From assembly GCF_900078395.1 (NCBI RefSeq), contig NZ_FKLA01000009.1, positions 2,060,614-2,124,613 of the forward strand: a DNA stretch of 64,000 nucleotides, written 5' to 3'. This DNA is from Anaerotruncus rubiinfantis. Its GTDB lineage: Bacteria > Bacillota > Clostridia > Oscillospirales > Ruminococcaceae. Below the pieces are notes generated by a model. That model searched no databases. It saw nothing but the letters and a program-made list of their open reading frames with translations, and was not told where the DNA came from. A program made the position numbers and the translations under genes. Positions 55,035 to 62,409 of the stretch are shown here, piece after piece. Positions within the stretch are counted from its first letter, which is position 1. Each line of letters begins with the position of its first letter.

Positions 55035-55688
55035 ATGCCGCGTATTTTCCTGCGTGCCCGCGATCCGATCAGCAGCTATTCGCATTTTATTGGCGCGGGG
55101 CTTTCGCTCGTCGGGCTGATTGTGATGGCTGTCCATCTCGCGCTGAAACCAGCCCCCACCCCGCAGCTCGTCATATCCTGCCTGCTTTTCTGCCTTTCGC
55201 TGATCGCGCTTTACTGTGCCAGCGGAATCTATCATTTTTCGATGGCCTCTGAAAAGGTGCTCCTCGTCCTGCGCAAGCTGGACCATGCCATGATCTATGT
55301 TCTGATCGCCGGAACCTATACCCCGCTGCTGCTCAACCTGCTGCCTAAACCCGGCAATGTGATCTTCACCACGGTGATGTGGGGGATCGCCGCCGCGGGC
55401 ATTGGGATGAAACTATTGTGGATGAATGCTCCGCGCTGGCTTGGCACCACGCTCTACATCCTCATGGGATGGGCAATTGTCGTCGACCTGCCCGCCCTTG
55501 GACAACTCCCCGTTTTCGGGATTGTCCTGCTGGTTGCCGGCGGCCTTTCCTATACAGCCGGCGGGATTATCTACATGGTGAAACATCCAAATTTTTCCGA
55601 CCGCTTCGGGTTTCATGAGTTCTTCCATCTGTTTGTCATTCTAGGCAGCCTCTGCCACTATTTTATGGTGCTGCTTTACATCGCATAG
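55035..55688 (+). CDS. Hemolysin III / PAQR-family membrane protein
   Basis: 217 residues, seven membrane helices. Zinc-site motifs SGIYHFS (helix 2), RKLDHAMIYVLIAGTYTP and HEFFHLFVILG match the PAQR family (YqfA/HlyIII). Bacterial members affect membrane fluidity or are stress proteins; haemolysis is not assured. TATAAT at 54982-54987 upstream with no clear -35. Confidence 0.92.
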   Translation: MPRIFLRARDPISSYSHFIGAGLSLVGLIVMAVHLALKPAPTPQLVISCLLFCLSLIALYCASGIYHFSMASEKVLLVLRKLDHAMIYVLIAGTYTPLLLNLLPKPGNVIFTTVMWGIAAAGIGMKLLWMNAPRWLGTTLYILMGWAIVVDLPALGQLPVFGIVLLVAGGLSYTAGGIIYMVKHPNFSDRFGFHEFFHLFVILGSLCHYFMVLLYIA

Positions 55689-55717
55689 TTGCGCAAAACA
55701 TCCGGTTATGATATCCT
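55689..55717 (+). promoter_or_regulatory. Promoter of the ComEA-like gene
   Basis: TTGCGC (55689-55694), 17-bp spacer, TATCCT (55712-55717). Confidence 0.45.
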
Positions 55718-55751
55718 TTTCCTGTAACTTTCGCGGAAAGGGGCGGATTGT

Positions 55752-56129
55752 TTGGATTGGAAGCTGAGTTTCGGTTCGGTAGGGCTGATTGCGCTGATCC
55801 TTACGGGAGGGCTCGTCTGGTACAATATTCAGAACGCCCCACGGGAGGTGCCGCCAAGCATTTCCTTTTCCGAACCCGCTGTGATCAATCCATATCCGGA
55901 ATTGGAAGGCGTCCACATCAATATCAACCGCGCCACTGTCGAGGAGCTGCAGCAGCTTCCCGGAATCGGCGAAACAAAGGCGCAGGCGATTTACGATTAT
56001 GTACAGGCCTGCGGCGGGATCAAAAGTTTCCGTCAGCTGCTCGATGTCGAGGGTATCGGCGAAAAGACGCTGCGGAATATCCAACCGTATCTGACCATTT
56101 CCCCTCCCGATAAAAAAGGGCAGCCATAA
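55752..56129 (+). CDS. ComEA-like helix-hairpin-helix protein
   Basis: 125 residues. Membrane anchor at about 6-24, then two helix-hairpin-helix motifs: LQQLPGIGETKAQAIYDYV and LLDVEGIGEKTLRNIQPYL. This is the DNA-binding half of ComEA without its usual N-terminal SLBB domain. It could bind incoming DNA, but comEC is not nearby. TTG start at 55752, eight bases after AAGGGG. Its stop lies in the first arm of the terminator. Confidence 0.9.
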   Translation: MDWKLSFGSVGLIALILTGGLVWYNIQNAPREVPPSISFSEPAVINPYPELEGVHININRATVEELQQLPGIGETKAQAIYDYVQACGGIKSFRQLLDVEGIGEKTLRNIQPYLTISPPDKKGQP

Positions 56130-56148
56130 AATATGGCTGCCCTTTTTT
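56118..56148 (+). terminator. Terminator of the ComEA-like gene
   Basis: GGGCAGCCATA (56118-56128) and TATGGCTGCCC (56132-56142), then TTTTTTAT. Confidence 0.9.
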
Positions 56149-56189
56149 ATCGGATTTTCGCCTATTCGCCGGAAACTTTGCCGCTTCCT

Positions 56190-56366
56190 TCATTTTTTGA
56201 GGTCGTCCTTTAACTTCTTAACCCCCCGCCTCACCGTTTCCATTTTTGAAACATGCTCCTGTCCGCTGTAGCTGTCGATAATGCTTTTGCATTCGTCATC
56301 GAACTTTATCGTCATCTGGTGCGGTTTGGGGTTGTCGGTTGGACGGCCCATTTTTTTCGTTCCCAA
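56190..56366 (-). CDS. Ribbon-helix-helix (CopG-like) small regulator
   Basis: 58 residues. MGRPTDNPKPHQMTIKFD is the N-terminal strand region typical of RHH proteins; HVSKMETVRRGVKKLKD forms the second helix. TTG at 56366 is the likely start, after GGGGTGAT; ATG at 56351 is the alternative. A 17-bp palindrome overlapping the promoter suggests autorepression. No toxin gene is adjacent on either side. Confidence 0.75.
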   Translation of the reverse strand: MGTKKMGRPTDNPKPHQMTIKFDDECKSIIDSYSGQEHVSKMETVRRGVKKLKDDLKK

Positions 56367-56378
56367 TTTATCACCCCA

Positions 56379-56395
56379 CTTTGGAACTTCCAAAG
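56379..56395. promoter_or_regulatory. Palindromic operator of the RHH gene
   Basis: CTTTGGAA-C-TTCCAAAG, a perfect 8-bp inverted repeat with one central base, overlapping the last bases of the -10 box and the start site. Confidence 0.7.
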
Positions 56396-56423
56396 TATAT
56401 CACATAAGAAATTCTAAAGTCAA
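56394..56423 (-). promoter_or_regulatory. Promoter of the RHH gene
   Basis: TTGACT (56423-56418), 18-bp spacer, TATACT (56399-56394). Confidence 0.7.
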
Positions 56424-56447
56424 GTGTATTTTGAATAAATTAAGATA

Positions 56448-56480
56448 ACAAAAACGGACGCTTCGTCAGAAGCGTCCGCT
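56448..56480. terminator. Terminator of the tRNA operon
   Basis: GCGGACGCTTC and GAAGCGTCCG pair around TGAC on the minus strand, followed by TTTTTGTT. It ends transcription after the duplicated tRNA-Gly fragment. Confidence 0.8.
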
Positions 56481-56514
56481 TTTGTTGGAGCGGGTTACGA
56501 GGTTCGAACTCGCT
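56480..56514 (-). pseudogene. Duplicated 3' end of tRNA-Gly
   Basis: 35 bases identical to 56630-56664: the T arm, acceptor 3' strand and CCA end of tRNA-Gly plus CAAAA. The upstream part (56515-56600) is unrelated to the tRNA 5' half, so it is a fragment. The two copies are 150 bp apart, both followed by a hairpin on the minus strand. Confidence 0.8.
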
Positions 56515-56604
56515 TCCCCACCCCACAAAAGCTGCGCTTTCGCGGGGACCCCGAACCTCCGAATAAAAAATCGGTGGAGGCAGCGAGTTCTTCGCAAAAT
56601 GCAA

Positions 56605-56633
56605 AAGAACGTCTCTTCCGAGACGTTCTTTTT
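56605..56633 (-). terminator. Hairpin after tRNA-Gly
   Basis: GAACGTCTC-GGAA-GAGACGTTC directly after the CCA end, then TTTTG on the minus strand; likely a terminator or processing hairpin. Confidence 0.7.
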
Positions 56634-56635
56634 GT

Positions 56636-56711
56636 TGGAGCGGGTTACGAGGTTCGAACTCGCTACCTCCACCTTGGCAAGGTGGCGCTCTACCAAATGA
56701 GCTAAACCCGC
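56636..56711 (-). tRNA. tRNA-Gly (anticodon GCC)
   Basis: GCGGGTT/AACCCGC acceptor stem, discriminator T, encoded CCA. Anticodon stem CCACC/GGTGG with loop TTGCCAA, so anticodon GCC. D stem GCTC/GAGC and T loop TTCGAAC are normal. Confidence 0.95.
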
Positions 56712-56714
56712 GAA

Positions 56715-56790
<76 letters not shown>

Positions 56791-56826
56791 ACATCTGCAA
56801 TGCCCAGCAGAGGCGGAAAAAGAAAA

Positions 56827-56903
56827 TGGCGACCCGGATGGGGCTCGAACCCACGACCTCTAGCGTGACAGGCTAGCGTTCTAACCAACTGAACTACCGG
56901 GCC
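56827..56903 (-). tRNA. tRNA-Asp (anticodon GTC)
   Basis: Acceptor GGCCCGG/CCGGGTC, discriminator G and encoded CCA. Anticodon stem CTAGC/GCTAG with loop CTGTCAC gives GTC. Confidence 0.95.
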
Positions 56904-56911
56904 ACATATGG

Positions 56912-56984
56912 TGGGAACTACAGGGCTCGAACCTGTGACCCCCTGCTTGTAAGGCAGGTGCTCTCCCAGCTGAGCTAAGCTCCC
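56912..56984 (-). tRNA. tRNA-Val (anticodon TAC)
   Basis: Acceptor GGGAGCT/AGTTCCC with one G-U, discriminator A; CCA is not encoded, unlike the three tRNAs that follow. Anticodon stem CCTGC/GCAGG with loop CTTACAA gives TAC. First of the four-tRNA unit. Confidence 0.95.
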
Positions 56985-57024
56985 AAAACTCTGCCGGTGG
57001 AGTCACCCACAAGCGACGAAAATT

Positions 57025-57053
57025 ATTATACTATGTCGGATTTAAAATGTCAA
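57025..57053 (-). promoter_or_regulatory. Consensus promoter of the tRNA operon
   Basis: TTGACA (57053-57048), 17-bp spacer, TATAAT (57030-57025), about 40 bp before tRNA-Val. Confidence 0.92.
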
Positions 57054-57206
57054 CCCATTTTTTTGCCAAAAACGAGAAAAATTTATCCCGCTCGCGCAAG
57101 TCCGCGCAACCGGCTCATCCATCCCTTTTGACAACAATTTTAGGATGAACCATCCTGATAATTTTATGCACGCGGTAAAAACTATAAAAACAGGGAGGTG
57201 AGCGAT

Positions 57207-57419
57207 ATGCTCGAAAAAAATAAATTTATCAACCCGAACCGAAAATCGAAAAAGGTCCTTCATGGAAACTACGCGCGGATCGATCCAAATGCCGAGATCA
57301 CGAGCGCGTTCATCAACCAGGCAATCAGCCAGGTGGATGGTTCTGCCGACGGCGTCCCACACACAAGCGAACAGAATGTGGCCCATACGCGCGACTGGGT
57401 CAGCGAAAGCAAAAAATGA
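57207..57419 (+). CDS. Small basic-acidic protein, possibly a spore surface protein
   Basis: 70 residues: FINPNRKSKKVLHGNYARIDP, then a middle with AEITSAFINQAI and a C-terminus HTRDWVSESKK in separate stretches. The ending resembles small clostridial spore proteins of the DUF3787 (CDIF630_02480) group, whose members end in an A-K-x-W-V-x-E-N-x-K pattern. ATG at 57207 has a perfect GGAGGTGA site. A TTGACA occurs at 57128-57133 but its -10 is unclear, so a sporulation sigma factor is possible. Confidence 0.6.
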   Translation: MLEKNKFINPNRKSKKVLHGNYARIDPNAEITSAFINQAISQVDGSADGVPHTSEQNVAHTRDWVSESKK

Positions 57420-57424
57420 AACCC

Positions 57425-57458
57425 AAACCGGGCCTGTCCAGCTGGACAGGCCCGGTTT
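57425..57458. terminator. Bidirectional terminator
   Basis: A perfect 34-bp palindrome (AAACCGGGCCTGTCCAG and its complement) shared by two converging genes. Confidence 0.9.
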
Positions 57459-57461
57459 TTA

Positions 57462-58220
57462 TCACAGGAAGCATTCCACTTCTTTGCGCGCTTTATACAT
57501 TGTTTCCAGCAACAGCCTGATTTTGTTCGCATTGAAATCCCGCGCTTTTGCCGGGCAGATCCTGACGCAGCGCATGCAGGAAATGCACTTTGCCTCGTCG
57601 ATCGCAAGCGTCTCGGGATCGATCGCCCCAGTCGGACAGCCCGCCGCGCAGGTACCGCAGCGGCTGCAGCGGGAATCATCCAAAGTCATCTCCTTTTGGG
57701 CCGGGAATTTCTTTTTCGGATTTTCGTCTCCCGGAAACTTTGCGGGAGAAAAATCTCCCTTCGCCAGCTTTTCCCGTACCTTCTGCGCGTACCGGTCAAA
57801 CGCCTCCATATCGGCGGCGTCCGGCCTTCCACTTCCCAGCTTCTCTGAATAAATATGCGGGATAATACAGGCAATCCCACCGATACAGCGAAATCCCCGC
57901 GCTTCCAGGAGGCGTTTCATCTGCGCGAGCGCATCGTCGTAATGCCGGTTGCCATAGGCCGCCATAACGACGCAGGGTGTCCCCTCCCCTTTCAGGTTTT
58001 CCAGCAATCCGTCCACCGGCGGAATCTGTCCGGAATAAACCGGGCAGGCGGCAAGCAGCAAATCTTCTCCGCCAAAGGCATATTGCTGTTCCCGGCCCGC
58101 CGGGGTTGTCAGATCGATCATCTCCGCGTCCATGTCCAGTTTCTTTGCAAGCAGCCCAACCGCCCGCTTTGTTCCGCCTGTCGGGCTGAAAAAGGCCGCT
58201 TTCACCTGAAAATTCGTCAT
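57462..58220 (-). CDS. EFR1-like flavodoxin/ferredoxin protein
   Basis: 252 residues. N-terminal flavodoxin-like fold with FSPTGGTKRAV (11-21) as the FMN phosphate loop and ACPVYSGQIPP; C-terminal 2x[4Fe-4S] ferredoxin with CSRCGTCAAGCPTGAI and CISCMRCVRICPAKA. Such EFR1 proteins are anaerobic electron carriers or sensors. ATG at 58220 after GGAAGGAG. Confidence 0.9.
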   Translation of the reverse strand: MTNFQVKAAFFSPTGGTKRAVGLLAKKLDMDAEMIDLTTPAGREQQYAFGGEDLLLAACPVYSGQIPPVDGLLENLKGEGTPCVVMAAYGNRHYDDALAQMKRLLEARGFRCIGGIACIIPHIYSEKLGSGRPDAADMEAFDRYAQKVREKLAKGDFSPAKFPGDENPKKKFPAQKEMTLDDSRCSRCGTCAAGCPTGAIDPETLAIDEAKCISCMRCVRICPAKARDFNANKIRLLLETMYKARKEVECFL

Positions 58221-58280
58221 CTTGACCGCTCCTTCCAAAATACTTCTTTTTTCATTGTAACGCAAACCCGTCCAAAAAGC

Positions 58281-58309
58281 AAAAAGCCCGATGCGAAAAC
58301 GCATCGGGC
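58281..58309 (-). terminator. Terminator of the AGCS symporter gene
   Basis: GCCCGATGCG (58309-58300) and CGCATCGGGC (58295-58286) around a short loop, then TTTTTGC. Confidence 0.9.
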
Positions 58310-58322
58310 CCTCCGGAAAGCC

Positions 58323-59678
58323 TTATTTTTTCTTGCGTCCCTCGAACTCCTTGTTCGCAAGCACCACCACGCCGGTAAGCGCGAGCAGGCCCAAAAGGTT
58401 CGGGATGACCATGAGGCCGTTGAACATATCCGACATATCCCATACAAGCTTGACTTTGAGGGTGGAACCGACAATCACGAAGAGCACGACCAGCGCCGCG
58501 TAGATCTTGACCGCCTTATTGCCGAACAAGTATTTGACGTTCTGTTCCCCAAAGAAGTACCAGCCAATGATGGTGGAAAATGCGAAGAACAGCAGGCAGA
58601 TTGCAATGAATACATTGCCAAGATGCCCATAGAAACTGGTGAACGCACTCTGCGCAAGTTCGACGCCGTCAAGGCCGTTATTGAACACGCCGGTGATAAC
58701 CACAACCAGCGCGGTCATCGTCAAAACGACAAATGTGTCGATAAAGACGCCCATCATCGCAACCAAACCCTGTTCGCAGGGATGGTCGACCTTCGCCATC
58801 GCATGCGCATGCGGGGTGGAACCCATACCGGCCTCATTCGAGAAGAGTCCGCGCGCCACGCCGTAACGGACGGCCGTTTTCACAGTGATGCCAACCGCGC
58901 CGCCCATAACCGCCTGCGGGTCAAACGCGCCGATAAAAATCTGCGCAAACGCATGGCCGATATTTCTGAAATTGGCAAGGATGATGATGAGCGAACCGAG
59001 CACATAGAAAACCGCCATGATCGGGACAATCTTCTCGGTGACCGAAGCGATGCGCTTCACGCCGCCGAGGAAGATGAATCCCGCAACAACCGCGACAATC
59101 ACGCCGACCAGCAGTTTGTTGACGCCGAAAGCCGATTCAAACGCCACACCGATCGAGTTTGACTGCACCATATTTCCCATGAACCCAAGCGCAAAGATGA
59201 TGAGCACCGAAAAGGTAGCTGCAAGGATCTTTCCAAAGGTACCTTTAAACGCTGCTTTTATGTAGTAGACCGGGCCGCCGGTTACATGGCCGTCAATGCG
59301 GGTTTTATACTTCTGGGCAAGGGTCGCCTCACCGTAGATGGTGGCCATGCCGAAGAAAGCCGACAACCACATCCAAAAGATCGCGCCAGGTCCGCCCGAA
59401 GCGATCGCAGTCGCCGCGCCTGCGATATTTCCGGTTCCCACCTGCGCCGCGACCGCTGTCGCAAGCGACTGGAACGAGCTCATCCCCTCATGATCTGCTT
59501 TTGCGCCGCGCAGCTTGATATTTCCGAACACCGCCTTGAACGCCTGCGGGAATTTACGGATCTGCACAAATCTGAGCCGGATGGTAAACCAGATTCCGGT
59601 TCCGCACAGCAAAAACAGCAGTGCGAAATCCCACAAAAAGTGGTTTACATTCTTTACGATCTCTGCCACAAAATCCAA
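58323..59678 (-). CDS. Sodium:alanine/glycine symporter (AGCS family)
   Basis: 451 residues with about eleven membrane helices. Signature regions: GPGAIFWMWLSAFFGMATIYGEATLAQKY in pieces, TGGPVYYI, GLFSNEAGMGSTPHAHA. Imports alanine or glycine with Na+. TTG start at 59678, nine bases after AGGAG. Own promoter. Confidence 0.96.
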   Translation of the reverse strand: MDFVAEIVKNVNHFLWDFALLFLLCGTGIWFTIRLRFVQIRKFPQAFKAVFGNIKLRGAKADHEGMSSFQSLATAVAAQVGTGNIAGAATAIASGGPGAIFWMWLSAFFGMATIYGEATLAQKYKTRIDGHVTGGPVYYIKAAFKGTFGKILAATFSVLIIFALGFMGNMVQSNSIGVAFESAFGVNKLLVGVIVAVVAGFIFLGGVKRIASVTEKIVPIMAVFYVLGSLIIILANFRNIGHAFAQIFIGAFDPQAVMGGAVGITVKTAVRYGVARGLFSNEAGMGSTPHAHAMAKVDHPCEQGLVAMMGVFIDTFVVLTMTALVVVITGVFNNGLDGVELAQSAFTSFYGHLGNVFIAICLLFFAFSTIIGWYFFGEQNVKYLFGNKAVKIYAALVVLFVIVGSTLKVKLVWDMSDMFNGLMVIPNLLGLLALTGVVVLANKEFEGRKKK

Positions 59679-59750
59679 AACACAACACTCCTATGCATCA
59701 TTTTGCGCAACCGTCCGCCATTGGCGCACAGTTGTACATGCAACTTGTAT

Positions 59751-59779
59751 ATGATAGCATAAAAAGTCTTGTTGCACAA
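59751..59779 (-). promoter_or_regulatory. Promoter of the AGCS symporter gene
   Basis: TTGTGC (59779-59774), 17-bp spacer, TATCAT (59756-59751). Confidence 0.5.
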
Positions 59780-59921
59780 GTATCTTTTCGCCTTTCTGTC
59801 CGCTTTCAACAAAAAAAGAAAAAAAACGACTGTCCACTACCGGAGTGGATCCTCCGGGAAACATATTCCGCACCGTGCAAGGCATAGATATAGACCGAAG
59901 TAACAGATGGAAGTGATTCGA

Positions 59922-60785
59922 TTGAAAATCCTTGACAAGATTATTTTCCCGCTCGCGCTCGCACTGGTCGTTTCGATCGCCGGGCTCGCGGTGCGCATTG
60001 CTGTCCCAACCGCCGCTCAGCCGCAGCCGGAAGGGATCGAGCTGCCGGTCGCAATGTATCACCATATTCTGAAAGAGGAAGCGCGCCTCAATAAATATAC
60101 CATCTCCCCCGATGAATTCCGCAGCGATATGCAGTATCTCAAGGACAGCGGCTACACGCCAATCGTCATACAGGACCTTCTCAACTATGTGCAGGACGGC
60201 GTCCCGCTGCCTGAAAAGCCGGTGATGATCACCTTCGACGACGGATACGAAAGCTTCCATGAATATGCCTTCCCCATCTTAAAGGAATTTGGCTTCAAAT
60301 CGGTCTTTTCAGTCGTGGGAACCCTCGCCGACCAGTACAGCGAGGTCGACGACCACCACATCCGTTATTCCCACTGCACCTGGAACCAGCTCGGCCTTCT
60401 GCATGAAAGCGGCCTTGTCGAAATCCAGAATCATTCTTACAACCTGCATATAAACGACAAGGGCCGCCACGGCTCCAAAATGAAATCGGGAGAAAGCGCG
60501 CTGACCTACCAGAATATGCTGTTGGAGGACCTTGGCAGGCTTCAGGCTGAATGCGCCGAACATCTCGACGGCTACCAGCCGTCCTGCTTCACCTATCCGT
60601 TTGGGCAGATCAGCAAGGAGGCGCTCCCCGTTATTAAGCAGCTGGGTTTTAAAGCCGCCCTCACCTGCGAGGAAAAGCTCAATTACATCACCGGCGACCC
60701 GGAACAGCTTTACCACCTGCGCCGGTTCAACCGGCCGCACGGCACCTCAATCCAGACGATTTTCGAAAAAGCACAGGGAAAATGA
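59922..60785 (+). CDS. Polysaccharide deacetylase (CE4/NodB-like)
   Basis: 287 residues. Membrane anchor or uncleaved signal at about 4-27; NodB domain with the TFDDGYES motif (D-D metal site) and NHSYN (H-x3-N/S second ligand region), and a GFKSVFSVVGT strand. Probably deacetylates peptidoglycan or a surface glycan outside the membrane. A TTG at 59922 has GGAAGTGA at proper distance; ATG at 59907 lacks a site and is the alternative. Confidence 0.88.
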   Translation: MKILDKIIFPLALALVVSIAGLAVRIAVPTAAQPQPEGIELPVAMYHHILKEEARLNKYTISPDEFRSDMQYLKDSGYTPIVIQDLLNYVQDGVPLPEKPVMITFDDGYESFHEYAFPILKEFGFKSVFSVVGTLADQYSEVDDHHIRYSHCTWNQLGLLHESGLVEIQNHSYNLHINDKGRHGSKMKSGESALTYQNMLLEDLGRLQAECAEHLDGYQPSCFTYPFGQISKEALPVIKQLGFKAALTCEEKLNYITGDPEQLYHLRRFNRPHGTSIQTIFEKAQGK

Positions 60786-60788
60786 CCC

Positions 60789-60817
60789 TTGTTTTATGCC
60801 GCCCGTGCTGGTATAAT
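60789..60817 (+). promoter_or_regulatory. Promoter of the hydrogenase-maturation leader RNA
   Basis: TTGTTT (60789-60794), 17-bp spacer, TATAAT (60812-60817) with a TGG step (extended -10). It overlaps the end of the deacetylase gene. Confidence 0.8.
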
Positions 60818-60824
60818 AAGTCAT

Positions 60825-60995
60825 AAGCAACATCAATTTGACCCGACCCCAAGGGAGCAAACCGCGGAGGAGGGCTGCAAAACAGAATCGAGATTGACCT
60901 GCGCGCAGAGGGTTCGACCCGAACACAAAGGCGGATAGAATCGGTTTTTTCGACGTACCGCGCCTTTTTGCGCGGTACGTCTTTTATTTTAATTT
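60825..60995 (+). ncRNA. Structured leader RNA of the TM1266-hydE-hydG operon
   Basis: About 170 bases with no open frame and a terminator at the end, 18 bp before the first gene. Possible stems include TCAATTT/AGATTGA, GTTCG-ACC-CGAAC, and CCC-AAGGG-like pairs. Conserved-looking unpaired strings AGCAAACC and TGCAAAAC recall riboswitch cores, but it matches no class I know (c-di-GMP, cobalamin, FMN, TPP, NiCo, Moco and glycine were considered). Could be an attenuator sensing iron, sulfur or H2 metabolism. Confidence 0.55.
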
Positions 60996-60998
60996 TGA
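60951..60998 (+). terminator. Terminator or attenuator before the TM1266-type gene
   Basis: GACGTACCGCGC and GCGCGGTACGTC form a perfect 12-bp stem with loop CTTTTT, then TTTTATTTTAATTTT. Confidence 0.85.
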
Positions 60999-61012
60999 AA
61001 GGAAGCAAAAAG

Positions 61013-61291
61013 ATGGAAACCAGGATTGCACTTATAGGCATCATTGTGGAAGACATGGATGCCGTCGGGCGGCTCAACGCCATCCTGCACGATTATAACC
61101 AATACATTGTCGGACGGATGGGCATCCCCTACCACCAGAAGTGCGTCAGCATCATCAGCGTGGTGATCGACGCTCCAAACGACGTCATCAGCTCGCTCTC
61201 CGGCAAGCTGGGGATGGTCCCCGGCGTCAACATTAAAACGGTCTATTCGAAGCTTTCCACCGGAAAGGATGGCACAGCTTGCGGGAACTGA
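61013..61291 (+). CDS. TM1266-type iron-only hydrogenase system regulator
   Basis: 92 residues with an ACT-like or ferredoxin-like fold. RIALIGIIVEDMDAVGRLN and YIVGRMGIPY are typical of the family, which occurs with hydE and hydG. Role in hydrogenase regulation is inferred from neighbourhood. ATG at 61013 after GAAAGGAAG. Confidence 0.9.
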   Translation: METRIALIGIIVEDMDAVGRLNAILHDYNQYIVGRMGIPYHQKCVSIISVVIDAPNDVISSLSGKLGMVPGVNIKTVYSKLSTGKDGTACGN

Positions 61292-62334
61292 TCGACCGGC
61301 TCGAAGCCGAGCGCACCCTGCCACCCGGGGACTTTGTCCGGCTGCTCACCGGCTTTGACCGGCAGCTTTGCGACTACCTCTTTGAAAAATCCCGCCGCGC
61401 CGCGCGGGAGCGCTTCGGGAACCGGGTGTATATCCGCGGGCTGATCGAGTTCACCAACCACTGCAAATGTGATTGCCTATACTGCGGTATCCGGCGCAGC
61501 AACCAAAAAGCCCGGCGTTACCGGCTCACCCTGCCGGAAATCCTTTCCTGCTGCGAAAACGGCTACGCGCTCGGGTTTCGCACTTTTGTGCTGCAGGGCG
61601 GCGAGGACCCGTATTTCACCGACGAACGACTCTGTGAAATCGTACGGCAGATGAAACGCTCCTGGCCGGACTGCGCCGTAACTCTTTCCGTGGGGGAAAA
61701 AACCGAAAGAAGCTACCATCTGCTGCGGGAAGCGGGCGCCGACCGATATCTGCTGCGGCATGAAACCGCTGATCCGGAACATTTCGCGCGCCTGCACCCG
61801 CCCACGCAGACGCTCACAAGCCGTATGGCCTGCCTTAACACTCTCAAACAACTTGGCTTTCAAACCGGCGCCGGATTTATGGTCGGCTCGCCCTGGCAGA
61901 CGCCGGAAACCCTTGCCGCGGATCTGCGGTTCCTGCACGATTTTGACCCGCAGATGGTGGGAATCGGGCCGTTCATTCCGCACGCGGACACGCCTTTCAA
62001 AGATTTCCCTACTGGCGGGCTGGAGCTGACGCTGTTTCTGCTCGGGCTCGTGCGGCTGATGCTTCCGGACGTGCTGCTTCCCGCCACCACGGCGCTCGCC
62101 ACCATCGCTTTGGACGGGCGTGAACGTGGGATTCTCGCCGGTGCGAATGTGGTGATGCCAAACCTCTCTCCCACCGGCGTACGCGAAAAATACACCTTAT
62201 ATAACGGCAAGCTCTGCACCGGCGATGAAGCGGCTGAAAGCCGCGCCCGACTGCAGGCGAAGATGGAGTCCATCGGCTACACCCTCACCGCCGAGCGCGG
62301 CGATTACCGGCGTCTGAACAGCCCGGAATCCTGA
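61279..62334 (+). CDS. hydE: [FeFe]-hydrogenase H-cluster maturation radical SAM protein HydE
   Basis: 351 residues. Radical SAM cluster C62-x3-C66-x2-C69 (HCKCDCLYCGIR) in a BioB-like barrel; further blocks LQGGEDPYFT, GFMVGSPWQT and GIGPFIPHADTP. Works with HydF and HydG to build the 2Fe subcluster. TTG start at 61279 overlaps the previous gene by 13 bases. Confidence 0.95.
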   Translation: MRELIDRLEAERTLPPGDFVRLLTGFDRQLCDYLFEKSRRAARERFGNRVYIRGLIEFTNHCKCDCLYCGIRRSNQKARRYRLTLPEILSCCENGYALGFRTFVLQGGEDPYFTDERLCEIVRQMKRSWPDCAVTLSVGEKTERSYHLLREAGADRYLLRHETADPEHFARLHPPTQTLTSRMACLNTLKQLGFQTGAGFMVGSPWQTPETLAADLRFLHDFDPQMVGIGPFIPHADTPFKDFPTGGLELTLFLLGLVRLMLPDVLLPATTALATIALDGRERGILAGANVVMPNLSPTGVREKYTLYNGKLCTGDEAAESRARLQAKMESIGYTLTAERGDYRRLNSPES

Positions 62335-62409
62335 TGGCAAAGCGCACGCTGCTCCAAAGGGATTCCCCGCCTGCGATAGAGAAAAATGATATGATAGGAG
62401 TCCTGCACC

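Noticed and set aside
56515..56630. A fifth tRNA between the two tRNA-Gly ends
   Set aside because: No D arm or anticodon arm can be formed; only the 3' end is present.
60825..60995. c-di-GMP-I or c-di-AMP riboswitch before the hyd genes
   Set aside because: AGCAAACC and ACCGCGGAGG are suggestive fragments, but the remaining conserved core elements of these classes are missing or out of order.
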